64,000 bases of DNA from Elusimicrobia bacterium GWA2_61_42 (GTDB lineage Bacteria; Elusimicrobiota; Elusimicrobia; Elusimicrobiales; UBA9959): positions 62,001 to 126,000 of the forward strand of contig MGTU01000029.1 in the NCBI GenBank assembly GCA_001799615.1, in the 5' to 3' direction. This document shows positions 1-7,497 of this stretch, piece by piece. How positions within the stretch are numbered: the first letter of the stretch is position 1; each line of letters starts with the position of its first letter. The position numbers and the translations under genes are program-made. The notes beneath the pieces are model-generated. The model had not been told where the DNA came from. It did no database searches and saw only the letters and a program-made list of their open reading frames with translations.

Positions 1-791
1 TTCTCTATCAGGATGCCGGCTATGCGCCCGGCCTGGTCCCGCGGAATGGCCACGTGGTGCCCGTCTTTAAGCGTCTGTATGGCATAGCGCACCAGGTCCA
101 TGCCTGAAGTGAGATAGCAGACGGCCTCCGGCGTGGCGCTCAGGATGGCGGCGTCCAGGGCGTCGGCTTCCTTCATGGATCCCGTGAACTGCGCCACCAC
201 CACGTTGCCGGGCAGCGGCTCGGCGCGGGGCAGGTCCTCTTCCTTGGTTCCCAGCAGCGACCAGAGGTTCTTTTCTTTTTTGGGCTGGGCGGCGGCGATG
301 CGCGCCTCATTCTGCTGGCTGACAAATTCGGGCAGACCGGTGGTGGCTTCCAGGGATACGGGCTGGATGCCGGACAGCTGCAGGGCGCTTTGCACCGCCC
401 CGGTGCTGAACAGCACCTGGTCCGCCAGGATGACCACCGGGCGCGCTATTACCCTGACCTGGTCGGCGAACCCTATGGGCAGCGGCCAGCTCAGGCGGCG
501 CAGCGGGGAGAGGAAAGTGGGGGAGATGCTGGCGATGGATTCCAGGGTGAAAAGGTGGACCCTGGGATATTCCTTGTGCAGGGCCAGGAAGGCTTCGCGG
601 TCGCCCGGGGGCACGCGGTTGAAGTCCACCACCATGGCGGAGCAGTCGCCGGTGCTCAGGCGGGTGGCCGCGTATTTCAGATTGGGCACGCAGACGAGCT
701 CGAACCCCCTGCCCGACATGGACGGCGCCATCTCGTCAAGGAGTTCCTTCCCGCTGGTGATCACCAGCACGCGGCCTTTGATTTCTGCCAT
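1..791 (-). CDS. Receiver-like (pseudo-response-regulator) protein, partial
   Basis: The frame is open from an ATG at 791 to the window edge, so it is missing from the ORF track because no stop lies in the window. The product begins MAEIKGRVLVITSGKELLDE and continues with alternating hydrophobic strands and helices. About three receiver-like beta-alpha units can be made out (near residues 1-100, 110-160 and 200-263). Where a true receiver would have its phosphoacceptor, the first unit has 'AMVVDFNRVP', but the paired acidic residues of the usual acidic pocket are not evident. I read it as one or more degenerate receiver domains, function unknown. A TATAAT box lies 8 nt upstream of the ATG and there is no Shine-Dalgarno sequence. 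The C-terminus is outside the window. Confidence 0.55.
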   Translation of the reverse strand, partial: MAEIKGRVLVITSGKELLDEMAPSMSGRGFELVCVPNLKYAATRLSTGDCSAMVVDFNRVPPGDREAFLALHKEYPRVHLFTLESIASISPTFLSPLRRLSWPLPIGFADQVRVIARPVVILADQVLFSTGAVQSALQLSGIQPVSLEATTGLPEFVSQQNEARIAAAQPKKEKNLWSLLGTKEEDLPRAEPLPGNVVVAQFTGSMKEADALDAAILSATPEAVCYLTSGMDLVRYAIQTLKDGHHVAIPRDQAGRIAGILIE

Positions 792-799
792 TAATATCT

Positions 800-829
800 A
801 TTATAGCGGTAGGCGGAGACCTCATGCAA
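800..829 (-). promoter_or_regulatory. Sigma-70-type promoter of the receiver-like gene
   Basis: On the minus strand TTGCAT (829-824) is followed after 18 nt by a perfect TATAAT (805-800). The predicted transcription start falls 1-3 nt before the ATG at 791, so the mRNA would be leaderless. Confidence 0.5.
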
Positions 830-875
830 ATTTTTCAGAGGCCGGTCCGGCCGCCCCCGCGGGCGGGCGCCGAAA

Positions 876-2288
876 TTAATTCCTGGGTTCGTCCGAGGCC
901 TCTATCACGGGCCTGGCCATTCCCGTCGGGGGGCCGGGCTGGTGGGGCCGGGTTTCCTCCATGTTCTTTACCAGCTGGAAGGCCAGGCGCGCCACCACGT
1001 CCGGGCGCGCTTTGGCCAGGTCCTTAGTTTCGTTGGGGTCGGAGCAAAGGTTGTAAAGCTCCCATTTGGGCTTGTAGATATAATGATGCAGTTTCCAGCA
1101 TTTGTCGCGCGCTATCCGTTCCTCTATCATCGAGTCGCCTTCCCTGTAGGGGATGCTTCTGCGGTTGCGCGCGAAGGCGTATTCCCGCCAGGGGGAGGCG
1201 GGGTCTTTGAGCAGCGGCACAAAGCTGTGCCCCTGCAGGCCGAGGCCGTATTTGCTTACCCCGGCCATGTCCAGGATGGTGGGCATCAGGTCTATGCGCT
1301 GCACCAGCTGCTTGAACCTTTTGCCGGAGGATTCGGGGATGGCGGGATTCCTGACGATGAGCGGCACGTGGGAGACCGGCTCGTACAGGCTCTGTGTATT
1401 GTTCAGCAGTCCTTTCTCGCCCAGCATTTCGCCGTGGTCGGCGGAGATGATGAGCACGGTGTTCTCTTCCAGGCCCATCTCGCGCAGTTTCTTGACGAAA
1501 TTGCCTATCAGCCTGTCCACGCCTTTGAGAGCCGCGTCGTAATGCGCGGTCATGTGTTTGAGGTGGCGCGGATCGCTCTTGAACTCTTCCACGTCCGCCC
1601 GCATGTTCTCCCGGCCCTCGAACTCGCCGTTGTGGACGCGCGCGAAGGGGACGGTGAGCACGTCGGAGCTGTGCACCACGCCTTCATAGCCGCGGTCGTA
1701 AATGTCAGGGTCGGCGGACTGGTAGGGGACGTGCAGGTTGTCTATGGTGGCGAACAGGAAAAAGGGCTGCTCCTTGTTCTTTTTCATCCAGCTCAGCGTG
1801 GCGGCCAGGTTATTTTCGAACGGGGCGGGGGTGCGGTCGGCGGTAGCGGAGGAAAAAGTGTTGTTGTACTCGTCGAAACCCCTGGTCAGCCCCCATTCGG
1901 GGATAAGGTAGACGCCGCCGCTGAACAGCGCCGTCCTGTACCCCGCGCCGCCCAGCTCCTGCGCCAGGGTGCTTTCGAAAGGGGGCAGCTTCTTGGCGGG
2001 CAGGTTGGTGTATAGCCCGTGTACCTCTGGCACGTGCCCGGTCAGCAGGCTGGCGTAGCCGGGCAGGCACCAGGACCCTTCCGAGACGGCGTTCTCGAAA
2101 ACCGCCGCCCTTTTACCAAGGGAATCTATATTAGGGGTGGTATTGCGCTTGTAGCCGTAGGTGCCGAAGTGGTCGGCCCGGGCAGAGCAGATGTCCAGGA
2201 AGACCACGTTCATTTTTTTTGCGGCTTGCGCCGGCGGCGGGCAGAGCGGCAGCAGCGCGCAGATGGTGAGGGCCCAGGGTTTTATCAT
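876..2288 (-). CDS. Secreted sulfatase / alkaline-phosphatase-superfamily protein with altered active-site motifs
   Basis: 470 residues. An N-terminal signal peptide (MIKPWALTICALLPLCPP...AQA) predicts export. The sulfatase fold is shown by 'RADHFGTYGYKRNTTPNIDSL' early on, 'ASLLTGHVPEVHG' near residue 80, 'ISADHGEMLGEKG' near 285 (second metal site) and a C-terminal 'ELYNLCSDPNETKDLA' typical of sulfatases. Two key positions deviate. The metal-ligand Asp pair before RADH is replaced by Cys-Ser (CSAR), and the formylglycine signature C-x-P-x-R reads C-L-P-G-Y, lacking the Arg. It may act on another ester (phosphate or phosphonate) or have changed chemistry. A GGAG lies upstream of the ATG. 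It is divergent from the deiminase gene. Confidence 0.75.
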   Translation of the reverse strand: MIKPWALTICALLPLCPPPAQAAKKMNVVFLDICSARADHFGTYGYKRNTTPNIDSLGKRAAVFENAVSEGSWCLPGYASLLTGHVPEVHGLYTNLPAKKLPPFESTLAQELGGAGYRTALFSGGVYLIPEWGLTRGFDEYNNTFSSATADRTPAPFENNLAATLSWMKKNKEQPFFLFATIDNLHVPYQSADPDIYDRGYEGVVHSSDVLTVPFARVHNGEFEGRENMRADVEEFKSDPRHLKHMTAHYDAALKGVDRLIGNFVKKLREMGLEENTVLIISADHGEMLGEKGLLNNTQSLYEPVSHVPLIVRNPAIPESSGKRFKQLVQRIDLMPTILDMAGVSKYGLGLQGHSFVPLLKDPASPWREYAFARNRRSIPYREGDSMIEERIARDKCWKLHHYIYKPKWELYNLCSDPNETKDLAKARPDVVARLAFQLVKNMEETRPHQPGPPTGMARPVIEASDEPRN

Positions 2289-2425
2289 CGTGTTGTCTCC
2301 GTGAACGAGGCGCGCTGCGCAGCCTGAACGGGGCCGGCGACGGCGGTCTTAAGACAATGGTAACTAAAGCCCCCGGGGCTGTCAATGCGCGCCGTCCGCG
2401 CCCGGAGGCCCCTATTTTTTCCGCG

Positions 2426-2458
2426 CCCCTTGACGCGTCAAGGGGGCGGTGTTATACT
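2426..2458 (+). promoter_or_regulatory. Promoter with palindromic operator upstream of deiminase
   Basis: TTGACG (2430-2435), a 17-nt spacer and TATACT (2453-2458) form a good sigma-70 promoter. The -35 box is the left half of a perfect 20-bp palindrome (CCCCTTGACG and its reverse complement, 2426-2445), a plausible repressor site. The regulator is not identifiable here. Confidence 0.6.
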
Positions 2459-2489
2459 ATTGACGGAGCGCTTGGTTACAGGAGCTAAT

Positions 2490-3599
2490 ATGAAATCCGC
2501 CCTTTTCCTGCTTGTTCTTTGCGTCACCGCGGCCGGAGCCGCTGACCGCGGGTCCCCGCCGTTCTCGTCCGAAGGCCTGGCGGACCGGATAAAAGGCGTA
2601 ACGGTGACCGCCCCGGCCGAGCCGGAGAAGATGACCGTCCCGTTCAACCCCCAATATGTGGAGAGACCGGTGGTGAACCTGGCCCCTAACCGCGGCAAAT
2701 ACCGGCCCTATATCCCGGCCCTCGACAGGGTGAAGGCGGTTTTCCTGGCGCCTTACGATCCGAACCGGGACGCCGGCAAGGGCTACGGGAACATGGAGAT
2801 CTCCGAGATCATGGAGGCCATAAACGTGACCGCGGCGGAACTGAGCAAGATGAAGGTGCGGGCCATCCTGGTAGGCAACCCCGGGCAGGACCTGCGCGAC
2901 TCGCTGGCCAGGGTCAAAGAGCTGGGCGGGGACATGGCCTATGTGGAGACCTTCGCCAAGGCCGACAGGCACCTTAACCATGTGTGGTTCCGCGACTACG
3001 GCCTGCTGCCGATAAAGAACCTGGAGACCGGCAAATGGGATAACTTCAGCATGATCATCCGCGGCAAGCCCCTGGACGACCTGCAGCGGCTGGCGAAGGA
3101 CCGCTTCGGCCTGGCCACCATAGACAGCCTGGACGTCAGCGAAACCGGCGGCCAGCTGCGCGGCGGCAACATCATGGCGGACGCGGCGGGGCGCTGCTTC
3201 TCGGCCGGCTTCAGGCATCCTTTATACGAGGCCACTTTTAAGTGCGCCAAGACCGTCACTTTCCCGTGCCGCTCGGACGTCTGCCACGTGGACGAATACG
3301 TGACCTTCCTTAAGAACGATACCGTCGTGACCAACAAGGCGGAATTCGTGCCCGCCCTGAAAGAGGCCGGCTACAAGAACATCCGCATGGTGCCCGACGA
3401 CATCCACCTTTCCCTGGCCAACGTGCTGATAGTGAACAACACGGTCTTTATGATGTACCTGGACCACGTGAAGGATAAGATGCTGACAGCCAAGGCCGTC
3501 TTCGAGGCCGAGGGCTACAAGGTGATCCCCGTGAATTCGGGGGGCGCCGGCCGGCAGTACGGGGCCGTACATTGCCTGACCAAGGAAATACCTGAATAA
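2490..3599 (+). CDS. Secreted protein-arginine/agmatine deiminase family protein
   Basis: The ATG at 2490 is chosen over the track's 2385 because it follows 'caggagcta' (SD) and opens a signal peptide (MKSALFLLVLCVTAAGAA). The mature protein carries amidinotransferase-superfamily signatures: 'HVWFRDYG' (substrate-binding Asp), 'CHVDEYVTFL' (catalytic His-x-Asp) and, near the C-terminus, 'GAVHCLTKEIP', matching the catalytic Cys motif (VHC-x-T) of agmatine and peptidylarginine deiminases. The HVDE and VHC motifs resemble peptidyl-Arg deiminases more than cytosolic agmatine deiminases, and secretion agrees. It would convert a guanidino group to a ureido group with release of ammonia; the substrate is unknown. 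It is followed by a strong terminator. Confidence 0.75.
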   Translation: MKSALFLLVLCVTAAGAADRGSPPFSSEGLADRIKGVTVTAPAEPEKMTVPFNPQYVERPVVNLAPNRGKYRPYIPALDRVKAVFLAPYDPNRDAGKGYGNMEISEIMEAINVTAAELSKMKVRAILVGNPGQDLRDSLARVKELGGDMAYVETFAKADRHLNHVWFRDYGLLPIKNLETGKWDNFSMIIRGKPLDDLQRLAKDRFGLATIDSLDVSETGGQLRGGNIMADAAGRCFSAGFRHPLYEATFKCAKTVTFPCRSDVCHVDEYVTFLKNDTVVTNKAEFVPALKEAGYKNIRMVPDDIHLSLANVLIVNNTVFMMYLDHVKDKMLTAKAVFEAEGYKVIPVNSGGAGRQYGAVHCLTKEIPE

Positions 3600-3637
3600 A
3601 CGAGAGCGGCCGGCCGCAAGGCCGGGCTTCGGGGTTG

Positions 3638-3670
3638 CCGCCGGGGAAGAGTCCCCGGCGGTTTTGTTTT
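3638..3670 (+). terminator. Rho-independent terminator after deiminase
   Basis: Hairpin with arms CCGCCGGGGA / TCCCCGGCGG (3638-3661) followed by a T-rich tail (TTTTGTTTT). It separates the convergent deiminase and PRC-barrel genes. Confidence 0.85.
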
Positions 3671-3692
3671 CAGGCCGCGGTGTTAAGCCGGT

Positions 3693-4493
3693 TCAGCGCC
3701 TGCCGCCTTGGGACAAAGCCGCGGCGCGGTTCACGGCGTCCTCGAACCTCGGTCGCCCGTAATGGTCGTAGAGGTCGCTTTCGTAGTCCTCGCTGACGGG
3801 CAGCGCCGGGTCGAACCCCGGGCTTTCCTTTATGGCTTCGCGCGTCAGGTCCACGAACACCTCGGAAGTTTCCCAGTTCACGCTCTCTATCCAGTGCGGG
3901 GAAATAAGCACCTTCCGGTTGGACAGCCAGGAGCCGGTATCGGCCACCAGGTAGCGGATGGCCCACCGGCCGTCGTCGACTATATAGTCCTCGACGCTCC
4001 CGATGGGGCCGTCGGCCGCGTGCAGGCGGTAGCCCCGCACCATAAGCGTGCTTTGCAGGTGCGCCTCTTCCCCGGACGGCCGGGGCTCCGCGCTTTCCGG
4101 CCTCTCCTCTTCCTCCGGCGCAGGCGGGAACAGCATGCCGCCGGACATGCTGCCGGCGTAGAAGCCCTCGCCCCAGTAGAGCGGCCAGGCGTAATGCTTG
4201 TGCAGCTCCAGCTCGTGCCGGCGCGTTACGGTTTTTTTAGTGTCTATGTCCGGGCTGTTGCTCACCTGCTCCCGCGTCAGGGCGACCGGAAAGGTTTTGG
4301 ACTTCCAGTCCGGCATTCTCAGGGCCGCAGGCGAAATAAGCACCCTGCGGCCGGACAGCCAGCTGCCCGTGGCGGCTACCATGTAGCGGATGTGCCAGGT
4401 CTTGTCGTCGAAGTAGAACTCTTCCACTTTTCCCAGTTCGCCGTCCGTGGCGTGTATCTTGTGCCCTCTCAGGCTATTTATGTTGCGCAGCAT
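3693..4493 (-). CDS. Protein with two PRC-barrel domains
   Basis: 266 residues in two homologous halves. Residues 1-90 contain 'RGHKIHATDGELGKVEEFYFDD...WHIRYMVAATGSWLSGRRVLIS'. Residues 145-235 repeat it as 'RGYRLHAADGPIGSVEDYIVDD...WAIRYLVADTGSWLSNRKVLIS'. This is the PRC-barrel fold known from photosynthetic reaction centre H subunits and RimM and common in stress or envelope proteins of non-phototrophs. The halves are joined by an acidic, proline-rich linker. There is no signal peptide or membrane segment. A G-rich stretch precedes the ATG. Function unknown; tandem PRC-barrel proteins are widespread in soil and groundwater bacteria. Confidence 0.8.
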   Translation of the reverse strand: MLRNINSLRGHKIHATDGELGKVEEFYFDDKTWHIRYMVAATGSWLSGRRVLISPAALRMPDWKSKTFPVALTREQVSNSPDIDTKKTVTRRHELELHKHYAWPLYWGEGFYAGSMSGGMLFPPAPEEEERPESAEPRPSGEEAHLQSTLMVRGYRLHAADGPIGSVEDYIVDDGRWAIRYLVADTGSWLSNRKVLISPHWIESVNWETSEVFVDLTREAIKESPGFDPALPVSEDYESDLYDHYGRPRFEDAVNRAAALSQGGRR

Positions 4494-4753
4494 TTTTTCC
4501 CCCTCGGCCTTGGCGCCGCCCGCGCGGCGCTGCCGGCCTTATGTGAGTAACGGAGAGCAGCGCCCCCGCGCTTGCCCTTTGCCGGGAAGCCCGTGATGCA
4601 CCGCGTTTTGTCCGTTAACTGTTACTAACCCCTGCCCATGGGCCTATTCTAATAGATTTAATTAGAAAAATACAACCTTAAATCCGCGGCTTTGCGGGGC
4701 CGGGTGTATTTGTGGTTTAATTCGGTTGGAAAGCCTGCGCGGGCGGAGGGAAA

Positions 4754-5152
4754 ATGGTGCACAAATTCAAAGTCAGTACTTCGGCCAAGTCGGAGATGGC
4801 GGACATAACCCGCCAGGTGGGGGCGCTGGTGCGCGAAAGCGGGGTGGAGAGCGGGGTCTGCCACATTTTTGTGCCGCACACCACCTGCGGGCTGGCTATC
4901 AACGAGAACGCCGACCCGGACGTGAAGCGCGACATAATCGCCAAGCTGGATGAAAGCGTGTCGGAGGATTTTCCCTACAGGCACGCCGAGGGCAATTCCC
5001 CGGCCCATATAAAATCCATCCTGGTCGGCCCTTCGCTTACCGTCTTTGTCGAGGATGAGACGCTGCAGCTGGGGACCTGGCAGGGCGTTTACCTGTGCGA
5101 ATACGACGGCCCCCGCGATCGCGAGGTCTGGGTAAAGACCATAAAAGCTTAG
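4754..5152 (+). CDS. yjbQ: YjbQ/UPF0047 family protein
   Basis: 132 residues, the full family length. Diagnostic motifs are 'VCHIFVPHTTCGLAINENADPDV' near residues 35-58, 'FPYRHAEGNSPAHIKSILVG' and the C-terminal 'LGTWQGVYLCEYDGPR'. The conserved His and Glu residues of the family's proposed active site are present. Family members show weak thiamine-phosphate synthase activity in E. coli; the true role is unsettled. A GGAGGG stretch precedes the ATG at 4754. It stands alone, upstream of the rhodanese gene. Confidence 0.9.
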   Translation: MVHKFKVSTSAKSEMADITRQVGALVRESGVESGVCHIFVPHTTCGLAINENADPDVKRDIIAKLDESVSEDFPYRHAEGNSPAHIKSILVGPSLTVFVEDETLQLGTWQGVYLCEYDGPRDREVWVKTIKA

Positions 5153-5264
5153 GACTGCCGCGACGCGCGGCCTTTCGGGAGCGGCGGCTGAAACTTTTTG
5201 CCCCTTTTCGCATCTCATTAAAGAAGAGCGATATTTTAACGCCATCTTTTAGTCCGGAGGACGC

Positions 5265-5777
5265 ATGGAACAGGTTATCTTGGACGTCAGGGAGCAGGAC
5301 GAGTTCGCCGCGGCGCACGTGCAGGGGTCCGTGTGCGTGCCGCTTTCGCGGTTCGCGCAGGCCGCGCCTGGCGTTCTTCAGTCCATGCTGGGCAAAAAGA
5401 TCCTGATCATGTGCCGCAGCGGGAAAAGGGCCGGGCTGGCCCTTGAGCAGATCTCGCAGCTGGGCTTCGGGGGCCAGGTTTCGGCGGAAGTGTACCAGGG
5501 CGGGATCCTGGAATGGGCCAGGCAGGGGAAACCGGTGGTGAGCCGCAAGGCGGAACCGCTGTCCCTCGCCAGGCAGGTCCGTCTGACGGCGGGCCTGGGC
5601 GTGCTGGCCTCGGCGGTGCTGGGGTTCGGGCTGGACCAGCGCGCTTTCTTCGCGGCCGCCCTTATAGGCGCCGACCTTGCGCTGGCCGGCCTGACCGGTT
5701 CCTGCCAACTGGAAAAACTGCTGGCGGCCCTGCCCTGGAACAAACAGCACCCGGGCCGGGACTGCAGCTGCGGTTGA
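5265..5777 (+). CDS. Rhodanese domain fused to DUF2892 membrane segment
   Basis: 170 residues. Residues 1-90 are a single rhodanese domain with active-site loop 'CRSGKRA' (catalytic Cys binds sulfane sulfur). Residues 105-165 form two hydrophobic helices of the DUF2892 type (as in E. coli YgaP), ending 'SCQLEKLLAALPWNK'. It is predicted to be an inner-membrane persulfide-handling protein with its rhodanese domain in the cytoplasm. An SD (CGGAGG) precedes the ATG. It fits with the TusA/DsrE2 sulfur-transfer genes 10 kb downstream. Two short DUF2892-only proteins occur near 49.1 kb. Confidence 0.88.
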   Translation: MEQVILDVREQDEFAAAHVQGSVCVPLSRFAQAAPGVLQSMLGKKILIMCRSGKRAGLALEQISQLGFGGQVSAEVYQGGILEWARQGKPVVSRKAEPLSLARQVRLTAGLGVLASAVLGFGLDQRAFFAAALIGADLALAGLTGSCQLEKLLAALPWNKQHPGRDCSCG

Positions 5778-5841
5778 CCGCAGAAAGGCCCCGGGCGCTT
5801 TTGCCGCCAAAGATAAGGGGCCGGATATCGTATTATTTAAC

Positions 5842-7419
5842 ATGGCCCAGGAACTGATCCTCAGCGGTTTGCGCGTCCCCGTCGAAACGGACGGGGAGCA
5901 GGAATATCTCAAGGCCGCGGCCCTGCGGCTTAAACTTCCCGCAGCCGGGGTTTCCATCGTCAGGCTGCTCTCAAAAACGCTGGCGGCCGGGGACCCAAAC
6001 CAGTTCTATTACGAAGTGACGCTGGCGGCGCGCGTCCCCGCCGGTTACGAGAACAAGGATAATTTCCCTTTATACGCCGCAAGGCAGGCCCCGGTCTACA
6101 AATCGGCGCCGGCGGGCCTGCGGCCCGTAATAATAGGGTTCGGCCCGGCCGGCATGTTCGCCGCGCTGGAGCTTATAGCGTACGGTCTTAAGCCGCTGAT
6201 CTTCGAAAGGGGAAAAAGGCTGGAAGAGCGGCACCTGGACGTGCAGGCGTTTATCAGCGGGCGCAAGCTGGCGCCGGACTCCAATATCCAGTTCGGCGAG
6301 GGCGGCGCCGGCGCCTACTCGGACGGCAAACTGTTCTCCCGCGTGAATAACACCTCCTATGCCAGCCGCGTGCTGGACACCTTCATTAAATTCGGCGCGC
6401 CGCCGGAGATAGGCTATGTCGGCAAGCCGCACCTGGGCACGGACGCGCTGCGCCGTATCGTGGCGAATATCCGCGCTTATGTGCTGGAAAGGGGCGGCGA
6501 AATACGCTACAGCTCCAAAATGACGGATATCATTATTTCGGGAGGAGCGGCGGCCGGGGTGGTCATAAACGGCTCGCAGGAATATTTGGCGTCCGCCGTC
6601 TACCTGGCCATAGGCAATTCCGCGCGGGATACTTTCGAGCTGCTGCATAAAAAAGGCGCAAGCCTGGAAGCAAAGCCCATCCTGGCCGGCGTAAGGCTGG
6701 AGCACCCGGCCGCGGCCATAAACCTTATCCGTTACGGCGATAAATACAAGGATTTCCGGCCCCTGGGCGCCGCCACTTATTCTTTCAATTACACCAACCG
6801 CAAAACCGGCCGCGGGGCTTACACCTTCTGCATGTGCCCCGGCGGCGAGGTGGTGAACGCTGCCTCCGAAGAAGGCGGGCTGGCGCTGAACGGCATGAGC
6901 TACGCGGCCAGGAGTTCTCCCTGGTCCAACTCGGCCATAGCGGTGACCTGCGCCGTGGCGGATTACGGTTCGCCCCACCCGCTGGCCGGGGTGGCGTTCC
7001 AGAGGGAAATAGAGCGCAAGGCTTTCCTGGCCGGCGGCAGCGATTGGAAAGCCCCGGCGCAGAACCTCGCGGATTTCCTGGCCGGCAGGCCCTCCGCCGG
7101 TATCAACGGCAATTCTTATAAAATGGGAACGCGGGCCGCAGACCTGCGCGCCGTCTTCCCGGCTTTTATAAGCGAAACGCTGCTGGCCGCTTTTGGGGAA
7201 TGGCGGGCGCAGTGCCCGGCTTTTACCGGGCGCGACGCCGTGCTGATGGGGCCTGAAAGCAGGACTTCCTCGCCGGTAAGAGTGCTGCGCGGTAAAAATT
7301 TCGAGTCGGCCGCCATACAAAACCTCTACCCCATAGGCGAAGGGTCCGGGTACACCGGGGGGATAACCAGCGCGGCCTCCGACGCCATAAAAGCCGTGGA
7401 AGCCGCGCAGCGGGTTTAG
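5842..7419 (+). CDS. FAD-dependent dehydrogenase, COG2509 type
   Basis: 525 residues. An N-terminal ferredoxin-like region (about 1-90) precedes the dinucleotide-binding 'VIIGFGPAGMFAALELIAYG' near residue 95 and the family motif 'NIQFGEGGAGAYSDGKLFSR'. The C-terminus has 'YPIGEGSGYTGGITSAASDA', which closes the FAD site. The family is conserved but uncharacterised (oxidoreductase of unknown substrate). The start has no SD; a TATTAT box ends 5 nt upstream of the ATG, suggesting a leaderless transcript. Confidence 0.85.
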   Translation: MAQELILSGLRVPVETDGEQEYLKAAALRLKLPAAGVSIVRLLSKTLAAGDPNQFYYEVTLAARVPAGYENKDNFPLYAARQAPVYKSAPAGLRPVIIGFGPAGMFAALELIAYGLKPLIFERGKRLEERHLDVQAFISGRKLAPDSNIQFGEGGAGAYSDGKLFSRVNNTSYASRVLDTFIKFGAPPEIGYVGKPHLGTDALRRIVANIRAYVLERGGEIRYSSKMTDIIISGGAAAGVVINGSQEYLASAVYLAIGNSARDTFELLHKKGASLEAKPILAGVRLEHPAAAINLIRYGDKYKDFRPLGAATYSFNYTNRKTGRGAYTFCMCPGGEVVNAASEEGGLALNGMSYAARSSPWSNSAIAVTCAVADYGSPHPLAGVAFQREIERKAFLAGGSDWKAPAQNLADFLAGRPSAGINGNSYKMGTRAADLRAVFPAFISETLLAAFGEWRAQCPAFTGRDAVLMGPESRTSSPVRVLRGKNFESAAIQNLYPIGEGSGYTGGITSAASDAIKAVEAAQRV

Positions 7420-7439
7420 CGCGCGGGTGCTTTAATGAA

Positions 7440-7474
7440 GAACGCCTCCCGGCCGGGGAGGCGTTCTTCTTTTA
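7440..7474 (+). terminator. Rho-independent terminator after COG2509 gene
   Basis: GAACGCCTCCC / GGGGAGGCGTTC hairpin with a 4-nt loop, followed by TTCTTTTAT. It lies between the convergent COG2509 and gsk genes. Confidence 0.85.
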
Positions 7475-7497
7475 TCCTGGCGCTTTCAGAGGCAGGC

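Noticed and set aside
133-879. 248-aa plus-strand ORF at the left edge
   Set aside because: It opposes the open receiver-like frame on the minus strand, which has a promoter and coherent hydrophobic strands.
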